A stretch of DNA of 64,000 bases, taken from positions 3,472,001-3,536,000 of the forward strand of contig OY101116.1 in NCBI GenBank assembly GCA_956465555.1. Direction: 5' to 3'. The position numbers and the translations under genes were made by a program. Within the stretch, counting starts at the first letter, position 1. Each line of letters starts with the position of its first letter. Below, piece by piece: positions 40,926-50,064 of this stretch. The notes under the pieces are model-generated. The model had not been told where the DNA came from. It searched no databases and was given only the letters and a program-made list of their open reading frames with translations. The DNA is from Nitzschia sp. pyKryTriq1 (Eukaryota; Bacillariophyta; Bacillariophyceae; Bacillariales; Bacillariaceae).

Positions 40926-42100
40926 GATAATTTCAGTGAGCAACGATTGGGCTATGTTTCCATAATTGAAGCTGAACGCGGGCTCTTGCGAATGGTTACG
41001 ATTTCTGGTGTCTCCTATTGACGTCTGCCAACACAGTAAAGCCGTTCGGCCGACATCCCATTGCCAAGATGAGATGATGATGAGATGTCGCCACAAAACA
41101 AGCGACACCTCGAGTGAGAGATGCCATGGTAGGTGGGAAGAAAAGAGAAAATTGAAGAATGAATCGATGCGAGAGATCTTGGATTTGTTCAATGAGCGAT
41201 GATGAAATGGGATGATGAGCGCTGATGCGCTGATGCGATGTTTGAAATTCGACGACTAGTCTGTTTACTCTTTTGGGGGTACAGAAAGGGGGTAGGCCTT
41301 GGGCCAAGACTAGGCCAAGAAATCTTGGCCCAGGCCAAGCGGGCTTTGCCACGGAGCGTGGCTAGCGCGAAAGAGCATTGTCCAAGCGTGCCCGTAAAGC
41401 GAGTTCCACGTTAGTGCGCGGTGACCCGCACCCTTGGATGTTCCTGGTACTGTACCTAACCGGTACTGTAAGTACTGTACCTGGTACATTCTGTCTACCT
41501 TCACAGAGTACGCGGTACCACGTACCGTATCACGTACCTACCGGTATCATACCACGGAAAACGCTCGCGTCTGTGCGTCTGCCGCGCGAAAGAAGATCTT
41601 TATTATTTTTTGATGACGTGTTGAAGTTTGATTTTTTTAAATGTGTCCAGGAGCTCGTGGACAAGACCAAACTACAGTAGAACGTACGTACTCGGGCGGT
41701 ATGCTGTACCAGTGTACCAGTACAGCTAGTAACAGGTACCAGTGCGAGCTCTTGACCAAAGATGCTGACGTCGATCAATTATTGATGCCTACGTCATGCT
41801 TCCTGCAAGCTTCAAGCTGGAAGACGCAACTAACACGAAAGGAAACGGCGAAAGCCGCGGCCATCGCATCATCGCGTCGTCGCGGAGAAGCAAGGATAAT
41901 CACAAGGATACCAGGTACCTGCACTTCGTTGTACCGATACTGGTACTGTACCTGTACTGTACCTGCCTGGTACTCAGCTGCCTGGAAAGTTACAAGTTAC
42001 AAGTTGTCCGTTCTGTCACGAAAGCAGAAAGGATTGGACGACGACGTTTCTTTATTCCTCAACTCTGAAACAAGATCCAACCCATCATTGTGTGTCCACC
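40926..42100. repeat. Spacer upstream of RPC7 and the aminotransferase gene
   Basis: Contains the right TTGGCC inverted repeat at 41310-41339 and dense GTACC/ACCGGT words at 41440-41560, 41690-41740 and 41918-41972 (for example TACTGTACCTAACCGGTACT). No gene supported. Confidence 0.5.
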
Positions 42101-43478
42101 ATGTTGCGATCTGCTGCTAATACCGCCCTGCGACGTGCTGAAAGGCCTGTTAGGGCCACACCAGTTTTTGCTCGGGCCTTTGCATCGAGCAGTCATGACT
42201 CCCAGAAAAATCTGATGTACACCGCTGTTCCGAAATCTGACTTTGGGCAGTACAAAGAATACTCTGTCATCTTTACAAACCGAGCTTTGAACCTTATGTC
42301 TGATCCTTTTCAGAAGGTTATGCGCGATCTCAACCAGCTATTGAAAGTTACCTACAATGCCGACAAGGTGGCTATCATCCCAGGGTGCGTTTCTGTGCAG
42401 AGTGAGAATGTTTCACGTGTTCCTGTTGCTCACCAACCTCTTTTCTTACCGCAGTTCGGGCACCTTTGGCATGGAGTCTGTTGCTCGTCAATTTGTTACC
42501 AATAAACACGCCATGGTGATTCGCAATGGCTGGTTCTCGTATCGCTGGACGGAAATCTTTGATATGGGAGGCGAGAATACAATTCCGAGGTCGCACACTG
42601 TGCTGAAGGCACAGCCTGTTCCCACGGCAAATCCCAACTTTCCCCACACCCACTATGCACCTTACCCTATCGATGATGTTGTGGAGAGGATTCTGGAAGA
42701 GCGCCCGGCGGCCGTGTTTGCACCTCACGTGGAGACGAGTACCGGAATCATTCTTCCAGATGACTACATCAAAAAGGCAGCAGCCGCTGTTCACGAGATT
42801 GGTGGTCTTTTTGTTTTGGATTGTATCGCCTCGGGAACTGTGTGGGCAGATATGAAAGACTTGGGAGTTGATCTTGTTATTTCAGCACCTCAAAAGGGCT
42901 GGACGGGACCTTGCTGTGCGGCTTTGGTAATGATGTCGGAACGTGCAGTAGAAAAACTACAAACCACATCGGAAACTTCATTTTCCATGAGCTTGAAGCG
43001 ATGGTCAGCAATTATGGACACGTATGAGGCAGGTGGCTTTGGATATCACACCACCATGCCCACCGATGGTCTTAGAGACTTCCATGAGATTTCTGTGGAG
43101 ACCTTGAAATTTGGCTTGCCGGAATTGAAGGAGGCACAGTTGAAGTTGGGGAAGGAAGCGCGTGCAGCGCTGGACAGTCGGGGACTTACGAGTGTAGCGG
43201 CACCTGGATTTGAAGCACCAGGTGTCTTGGTCTACTACTCTCCCACTGGAACAGAAAATCCTATCATGATGAACAAGTTCAAGCAACAGGGACTTCAAAT
43301 TGCCATGGGCGTGCCATGGAGAATCGATGAGCCCGATGGCTTGAAGACATTCCGTATGGGCCTTTTTGGCTTGGACAAGCTTGGTAATATCCAGCAAACA
43401 GTGGATGTCCTGACGGATGCTTTGGACCCTGTCCTGACCGACCTTGGGCATACTGTTCCGCAGCCAAAGGCTGCCTAA
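42101..43478 (+). CDS. Alanine-glyoxylate/serine-pyruvate aminotransferase, mitochondrial type
   Basis: Two exons, 42101-42384 and 42455-43478, with a 70-bp GT-AG intron; 435 residues. This PLP enzyme transfers the amino group of alanine or serine to glyoxylate, giving glycine in photorespiratory metabolism. The leader MLRSAANTALRRAERPVRAT is Arg-rich without acids, a mitochondrial presequence; the protein ends PQPKAA without a peroxisomal SKL-type signal. Fold class V landmarks: KVAIIPGSGTFGMESVARQF (spliced phosphate-binding turn), ETSTGIILPDDYIKKAAAAV, LFVLDCIASGTVWADMKDLG, and the PLP lysine K242 in VISAPQKGWTGPCCAALV. The C-terminal substrate-binding segment (RMGLFGLDKLGNIQQTVDVL) is complete. 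Confidence 0.9.
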
Positions 43479-43608
43479 ATCTTGAGGTTAGATTATTCAA
43501 TTTTTGGAGTCAATGACTGTATGTTCTACGTATAACTTTTAGGGTGTCCTGCGTAGACTATTTTGATTCATGAAACCTACTGCGTTTTAAGCCATGGTTC
43601 GGCAAAGT

Positions 43609-44922
43609 CTAATTTCCTGAGACAAACGTCACGCCTCGACTATTGTCTCTGGCACTCTCGCCATCGTTGACGGAATATTCAATCTTTTTGTTTTCGCGTA
43701 GCCAAGTTCCCAGTAAAAAGACTGAATTGAAAAAGGCTCCCCACAGCGAGAAATATGAGTTGGTCAAACCGTTGACAACTCCGTCAACGCCAGAGTGATC
43801 AATGAGCAGAAAGAAGAAGCCGCCGACCATGACGAGTATAATTGCTCCCTCACAATGGCGCCACCCCAAAACGATCCGTGAATTTGCTCCAAAACGAATA
43901 TCAATGGATTGGGTAGCGTAGTGATTCAACAGCACGCTGATCAAGCCAAGACCCAGAAAGCTCCAAATAATAGCCAACACAATTCGCCAGTCCTGATCGG
44001 AAAGGTCCGTCCCGTCTGTACCAAATCGTAGATCCAGTTCGTCTCGATTAAAGTAGATGTCGGTAGCGGAGCCGGCAAAGATGCATGTACAAAGCAGCAG
44101 CCACAGCCAATTATAGGTGGTCTCTCGATGGTGCGTACTAATCCTCTCTGCAAGCGAGGAGAGCCCTGATGATGTTCTCCATACGCCATAGTTCAAAACA
44201 GATGCAGCAAATGCGATCCAGGTCGTGAAGAAGATGTTTCCCTGGACTTCTCCTACCGAAAGAGACGAGGTACATATATGCAAGCCCACTGCCCAGAACA
44301 GGATCATGAAACGCAGAAGGTTTTGCTCCCAGCGGCTTCCGTCTCGAAAGATCGCAACCCACAATCGTGGCAAGCACACGGTATCAAAATGTGCCAATGT
44401 GATTATCAGGCTCAAGGCAGCTCCCACCGATCCAACGGCAGCACATCCAATCAGCTTCCACACATACACAGGTCCTGCTACAGAATAGTAAATCTCCGCA
44501 GTGAAATCCTCTTTTGGGATTTGATCGAATTCGAACTTGAGCAGCTTGTCGGCTTCGGAATTGCGATAGAATTTGACAACAGAAATCAGTAGCACTGCCG
44601 ATGCCAAGAGCTGGTATATGTATCCAATTAAACGAGTAGAGGCGCGGATGTCCGAGGTCGACAACCCTTGCTTTGCGTCCTTCTCTGCTTTGGTTTCCCG
44701 AAAAATTGATGAGCGGAAAGAGACAATTCTCTTGGCGGATTTCCGTCGAGCAGCCTTGGAGCGCTTGCTATTTTGTCGGGTCAGGTGTTTGTTGCGAGCA
44801 CTGGCGACGTCGCTGATGTTGCCAAATAAACGAGTATCGTCATCTGACGGCGCTCGCGGGTTCTCTGGTGACAGCGGCGACGGCGTCTTGTCGGCGACGT
44901 CAAGAACAATGCGGGTCGGCAT
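43609..44922 (-). CDS. Eight-helix membrane protein, unknown family
   Basis: Single exon, 437 residues. A soluble basic N-terminus of about 105 residues (KHLTRQNSKRSKAARRKSAK) precedes eight hydrophobic helices: YQLLASAVLLISVVKFY, VWKLIGCAAVGSVGAALSLI, LLRFMILFWAVGLHICTSSL, FFTTWIAFAASVLNYGVW, WLWLLLCTCIFAGSATDIYF, IVLAIIWSFLGLGLISVLLN, CEGAIILVMVGGFFFLLID, and YFSLWGAFFNSVFLLGTWL. The loop motif D-[IL]-[DR]-F-G-[TA] appears twice (DLRFGTDGTD, DIRFGANSRI), suggesting that the last helices arose by internal duplication. No transporter signature is recognised. The same D-x-R-F-G phrase also occurs in the ankyrin channel (DLRFGTEPD), probably by chance. Confidence 0.78.
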   Translation of the reverse strand: MPTRIVLDVADKTPSPLSPENPRAPSDDDTRLFGNISDVASARNKHLTRQNSKRSKAARRKSAKRIVSFRSSIFRETKAEKDAKQGLSTSDIRASTRLIGYIYQLLASAVLLISVVKFYRNSEADKLLKFEFDQIPKEDFTAEIYYSVAGPVYVWKLIGCAAVGSVGAALSLIITLAHFDTVCLPRLWVAIFRDGSRWEQNLLRFMILFWAVGLHICTSSLSVGEVQGNIFFTTWIAFAASVLNYGVWRTSSGLSSLAERISTHHRETTYNWLWLLLCTCIFAGSATDIYFNRDELDLRFGTDGTDLSDQDWRIVLAIIWSFLGLGLISVLLNHYATQSIDIRFGANSRIVLGWRHCEGAIILVMVGGFFFLLIDHSGVDGVVNGLTNSYFSLWGAFFNSVFLLGTWLRENKKIEYSVNDGESARDNSRGVTFVSGN

Positions 44923-46004
44923 GATGATACCTTCAATCTACCGGTGTAAACTTCAGTAGAGTAAGGAATTGGGTTCTGTACAGGTTGCGATAATATGATT
45001 CCTTTTACTGTGCGCCTGCCCAAGACCCAAGAGTCGGTCGCTTTGAGTGGTACTGTAGGGATGATGGCGAGTCTGGGTGGTTTGTTGTTGGTCCATGGTC
45101 ATGCCTATCGTACAGGCACTGTACAGGTACTTGTGCCGGGTACTGGTACCTGGTACAGTACTGTACACTGTACTGAGCGCAACCTGCTTGGGTACTCGTA
45201 GTAAAAGGAGCTGCCGTTTGTGCCCCCATTGCTGTCGTTTGTGCCCCCATTTGCGCTGCTTGCGCCGTCCTTCTTGTTACTCGTACTGTAGTAGCATCAT
45301 AGCATAATATCAAATACCGTACTCTCTACTCAAATAGTCCTCTCGGTCGAGAGTTAGTAGTTAGGGTTATGCGTTACAGTACAGTATGTATGTATTACTG
45401 TACCTGGTACCGCAGCGGTACGACAGGGGCGGGCATCCCTCGTCGGCGGGTCGTGGAAAAAAATAAAATCGGGGAAATTTCCCTTTCTGTCCGCTCGGCT
45501 TCGCTCGGTACGTACTCGTAGACTACACGTATGTGCTGTACCGGCACGGTACCTGGTACGCACTCAGACGAAGTTGGGGCTTCTGTCACGCCCTACCGGT
45601 ACCATCAGGCGTACAGTACGAGCACTGTATAAAGTACCTGGTACTCGTACAAGTCCTCACAGGGTTCGCAAACATCGTGTTCTTCGTCGAGACGAAGAAC
45701 GAACAACAAGATGCACGACCGATATCGTAGTAGCTATGTACTACAGTATGGAGAGCCAGTAATAGCGGTGCAAATGCATCTGATAGTAGTACGAGTAGTA
45801 GTAGTAGCGCAAAAACCAGAATTCAAGCTTATATCATGCATGATTGAGCGAAGAGCCAAGAACCGCCAACACTACTGACGAGACTCTCTCTACTCTACTA
45901 CTACTACTACTACTACTAGAGTATAGTACTACTCTACTCTACTACTTAGTAGAGCTACTCTTTTCTCTACTCTACTACTACTTCTCTCTCTACTAGAGTA
46001 GTAG
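44923..46004. repeat. Repeat-rich spacer: GTACC palindromes, 21-bp tandem, TAC runs
   Basis: Dense GTAC/ACCGGT/GGTACC words at 45110-45180, 45370-45420 and 45535-45640. A 21-bp unit GCTGCCGTTTGTGCCCCCAT+T is repeated with one change at 45210-45230 and 45231-45251. (TAC)n and CTACTCTA runs fill 45885-46000. No gene supported. Confidence 0.55.
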
Positions 46005-46335
46005 TATATCGTAAAGCAGCGAAAAAGTGCACTGTCTAGTTTAGTTGCTACCTTGACGGTTGAGAGCAATTAATCTCTCTCCCGCCGGAACGATACCATC
46101 CACGCCAGACAGTCCAATTGATTGACTCAATGGACTCTTTTCACCCTTACGGGATCATCAGCGCTAATCTGCAAGAGTAGTAGAGCTAGTACTACTACTA
46201 CTAAGTAGTAGTAGAGAGTAGAGTAGTAGCTGGTGAGTGTAGTAGTAGTACTAGTACTAGTACTAGTACTAGTCGTAGTAGTAACCACTGCTCTACTCCA
46301 TTAGACAGTGCACTTTTTCGCTGATTTGCGATGTA
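46005..46335 (+). mobile_element. Short inverted-repeat element (MITE-like), 331 bp
   Basis: The termini are 35-bp inverted repeats with 31 of 35 matches: left 46005-46039 (TATATCGTAAAGCAGCGAAA...) and right 46301-46335, whose complement reads TACATCGCAAATCAGCGAAA.... The left inner part (to 46141) is shared with the copy at 16298-16427; the right inner part is TAC/TAG microsatellite and (TAGTAC)n (about 46245-46275). No coding capacity. Flanks are TAGTAG runs, so a target-site duplication cannot be read. It is non-autonomous; the source transposon is not in the window. Confidence 0.6.
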
Positions 46336-46875
46336 GTAGTAGTTGAGTAGTACAATTAGAGTTTGTTTTTTAGCGAGTACTCTACTACTACTACTACTAT
46401 TAGACAAGTAGCAATGAGCAGCAAGCCTATATTTGGCTTTAAGAACACACCAATACTAGCTAGCTGCAGTAGTAGTACCGTCGGTGAAGAAACATCATGC
46501 AATTAGATTACTACTGTCATATATCTATGCAACGACAAGAACGACCGCGTTTTTTCTTGACCAGCATGATCGGTCTCCCGCCGGCGTCCATGCCGGTCAG
46601 ACTATTCTTTCCAATCCCCCCCTTCCTCTGCTGCATTTGCGGTACTAGTACGCCGTGTAGCACCAAGTCTCAACAAGAAGATTGCTCTGAGGATGCGTCG
46701 TGCGGCTGCTGTCTTCTGAAAGTGGTGGTATTAGTGGTAGGAGGGTAGTAGTACATACTTCTCCATGATGCCATGATCATCGTCAACGAAACCCCGTGTA
46801 GTAGTAGAAGCGTGGTGCTGGATGGATCAGGGGTCCTCGGCAAAGAACAGCATCACGAGGAGTGGACGTCAAGAT
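46336..46875. other. Spacer 3' of the heat-shock factor gene
   Basis: TAC/TAG runs to 46395 and GTAGTAGTA words at 46465 and 46735-46755. An 83-codon plus frame (46497-46748) ending in Cys pairs has no recognisable domain and is not called. Confidence 0.4.
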
Positions 46876-47714
46876 TCAAACTGCAACAACGAGGGGGCGG
46901 AGAGTGTCTTCCATTTCGACATCCTTGGTTTCCAAATAGTGAAATGGAAGACCCTCGAAGTAGACTTGATCGCCCGAGTGAAGGGTGCACGGGTCGTCAA
47001 GGGATGTGGAATCCCGCGAATCATCGTCCGCGGAGGGCAAGTCATTGTTCTTCCTCGGTAGTAGAGCGGGGAAAGCATGGACAAGTGGGGCGAAAAGTCC
47101 GTCGCCCATCATCGAACGAGGAAGCGGAGATATCAGCGACTTTGGTGTTTCAATAGGGGATACAAGAGCGGGCAGTGACTTTGTTGAGGAGCCCGTAGGA
47201 GTTGCAGGTGGCACCAGTGCCAACGACTGCTGGGGCGGGGAGCTGTTCCAACTCGCACCATCATCTGTGGCGGCAACTTCCTGGAATGGTTTCAGCACAA
47301 TTTCGGCCTCGTCCAGGTCCTCAACAAATAGAATCATTCCATCCTCTTCTTCGTGATCCTCCACGATGGGGTATGCTGAGAGGACATCATCTTGCATGCT
47401 GATCATCATATCGTTGCCCGGGTTTAAAGTTAGCGAAGGGGGAGTGTGCTGCTCCGTAGTATCACAGAGGAGTCGAGCTTGTAGTATACTATCAGGAATC
47501 ATAGCATCGTCCTTGCTGAGGACATCCTGTTCGTAACAAGGCTCCATGGAATAGAAGTTTGGTTCAGTGGACGGAGAAGAAGCTGCTTTGCTCCCGTTGC
47601 CCTTGACCCGTGTCCTGGCCATGAGCGTGCAGAGATCCATGCGACCGCGAAGAAAGAGCTCATGGTAGTATCTGATGATATGACAGGAGGAAAGAAGTAA
47701 AGTGAGACATTCGT

Positions 47715-47745
<31 letters not shown>

Positions 47746-48497
47746 GAGGAGTGAGGATCTGCCTTCCAAAACAAAACAAGGAAAGGAAAACATGATTCGG
47801 CGGCGGCCCACCAGAAGTTGAAAACTCACCCTCCTCGGTCTGGTCCAGCTGTAAGTCTTGCAAAACCATACAAGTTCAGCTGTCTTTGGAAGCTCGTCAT
47901 TTTTGTCTGGCGAAAGAATCTGAAATTTGTTGAAGGAAAGAGAAATATTATCAGTGTTTGCTGCTTCTCCTTAGTGGTGCTGAAAACAACACATCTAGAC
48001 ACGGTTTTTTTGAATGCGTGCTGGGCTTACCTAGGCATTATGTCTTCGACGAATTCCTTTGGCTTGTGAACAACAAAGGATCGGCCGTGAGGTTGCCAGT
48101 TTACAATGTGAGCGGTTTCGTTCTGCTCCATTTGGCTCAACATGTAGTGTAGCTTCTCGGGGAACGGCACCGCCACCCCGCCTCGATGGCCGCCGCGTCG
48201 CCTCTTGGAATTTTCGTCTTCCTCGCCGGTGTGATGATCGTCATGGCGAGTCGCCATCGACTCAGGCGCATCGTGTAAATGATTGTGGTAGTTGTGTTCC
48301 ACGTAGTGCTTTGTATGCTTCTTGGACGCTGATGAGCGCCGGGTTCGGGAGGATCGTCCTTCACTATTCGATGATCTCGCTCCGCCGCCACGACTCCTTG
48401 TGACGCGAGTAGTTTTGTTGTTTTCTGCATTGCCAGAGTGCGACTCTTCATTGTCGCTAGCCTCTGACCCAGATGAGATAATATTAGATTGCGTCAT
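46876..48497 (-). CDS. Heat-shock-factor-type transcription factor
   Basis: Three exons, 48497-48031, 47919-47830, 47671-46876; introns of 111 and 158 bp, GT-AG, frame kept; 450 residues from MTQSNIISSG. HSFs bind inverted nGAAn boxes; diatoms have a greatly expanded HSF set. The DNA-binding domain runs from about residue 110: VPFPEKLHYMLSQMEQNETA, HIVNWQPHGRSFVVHKPKEF, VEDIMPR-FFRQTKMTSFQR, QLNLYGFARLTAGPDRGG-Y, YHELFLRGR. The middle exon encodes exactly the recognition helix and the strand after it. Upstream is an Arg/Ser/His-rich nuclear-signal-like region; downstream an acidic Pro/Ser/Thr-rich region that could activate transcription. I see no clear HR-A/B coiled coil. Intron 2 contains an (ATC)n run (47715-47745). 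Confidence 0.9.
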
Positions 48498-50064
48498 GAT
48501 GTTGTCTGTTGCGGCTTGTTCTTCTTCTCGTTGCAAATAACTGATGATGGAGGAAGCGGACAGAGGGATTTTTTTATGAGGATCCGAGTACTTTTTGGAA
48601 ACGAATTGCCAAGTAACTTGCCCTTCGACGACGGATTCTCGACGAAGAAGCGAAGAATCTGAGTCTTTTTTCGGAAGATAGCGATGCCCGGTACAGTACG
48701 GTGTATTAATACTGTACAGTAGGCAGAAGGCTTCGGCATACGAGCAAACGAGCGAGGTAGGGAAAAGATTTCCATCGTTTTTTAGTTAGCAATTATCAAA
48801 CAATCTGGCCTCGGGTTGATTTGAGTGTTCGTTTTTCTTGAGTCTTGAGACACTTGGCGCCATCAAAGGATCTATCGATGAATGTTCTGCGGAGCGAAGC
48901 GTATAAGCGCGTGCGAGGCAAACGTGAAAACGCGACGAGCCACCACATCATACTAAGAAATAAATACCACGCGCGTCATCGATGGTGATGTCACAGTAAC
49001 ACAAAAGCCCCGTCGTCGCACAGAGAGAACAAGATGATTCGCTTCGAACAAGCCAGTGGCATGTATGGACCGTCCGTCCAGGGAGAGAAACTGTGCAGAA
49101 ACGCTTCACGGTTCTCTTTGTGATATTCAAGGTTGTGAAGTCTGGGAAGGCGAACAATAAAACATGCTATCCAGCAAAGTGGTATTTATGTCTTCGACAA
49201 AGAACACGAAGTTGAATACCGGTCAGATTTTTCCAGGTTCTTCTTCGTGATTCAATATCAAATTCATCTTGCTGGCCGGCGGTGCGACCGAAACGGCGCT
49301 ACTACAACATGAATACCGGTACGAGTACGAGTACCGGTAGTTGAGTGCGCGCGGAAGAAAGCTGCAGTATGTAGGCCCACGAAGCGCCGGTACAAATCCC
49401 CGAATCATCATGAACATCAGTCATGTGCAGGAGTTAGCAATCGTCGTTGGGAGCATGAGTGTCACGCACGTGCCATTTGGAGTTTGATAGGGCGGCGGGC
49501 GCTCTTTTCGCACGCTGGCGTGTGTCTCCGGCATGCGCCGCCCCGCACCTTTCGCCTTCGTCTCCGATCCGTCCGTCCGACCGCACGTTTGTTCTGTGCA
49601 TGGTGCCACATGGAACACAGCACACAATGGAAGATACAAATGCAACGGCCACTTTCGGTGTGGCCTTCGTAGCCGGGATACGAAGCTTCACGTTCAAATA
49701 TCAAGCCGCTTGGAATAAGAAATAGTCCACCGAAACCTATAGAGCGCCAATGCTCTCCCTTCAATAATAACAGCTGAAGCGGAGAGGACGCGTGGCGGTC
49801 CATCAATGCATCGCATGAACAATGAACATGATGATGATGGCGAGAACGAGAACGAAAGCACGCGTACTCTGGAATGCAATTTTCTCACTTCAACGACGGC
49901 CGCACATCAGTTTGGTGGATCGTCGATCGTCGAAGAGAGATTATCCTTTTCATTCCTTGCTTGCTGGACCACCATCCCATACATATCCAGGCAACCAACC
50001 TTCAAACTTGCATTGAAACCGTCCAGCCTCACTCAACTTTTGCGAGAAATAATAACCGGAGATC
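48498..50064. other. 1.57-kb divergent spacer between HSF and calcium ATPase
   Basis: Only scattered ACCGGTAC words (48690, 49316-49338). Several overlapping frames at 49430-49810 on both strands are not supported: none has a domain and they shadow one another. A GATGATGATGG run is at 49830-49841. Confidence 0.4.

Larger units (their letters stand above)
39090..41339. mobile_element. Candidate inverted-repeat-bounded segment carrying host gene copies
   Basis: The 30 bases at 39090-39119 (CTTGGCCTGGGCCAAGAATT + CTTGGCCTAG) recur in inverted orientation at 41310-41339 with 29 of 30 identical. The 2.25 kb between them holds the zinc-finger-protein fragment (plus strand) and the damaged RPC7 gene (minus strand). 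I see no transposase. No clear target-site duplication is visible, so the transposon reading is tentative. Confidence 0.35.

Noticed and set aside
49430-49810. Six overlapping frames of 60-115 codons on both strands
   Set aside because: Mutual shadows; a stop-poor GC-rich patch explains them all.
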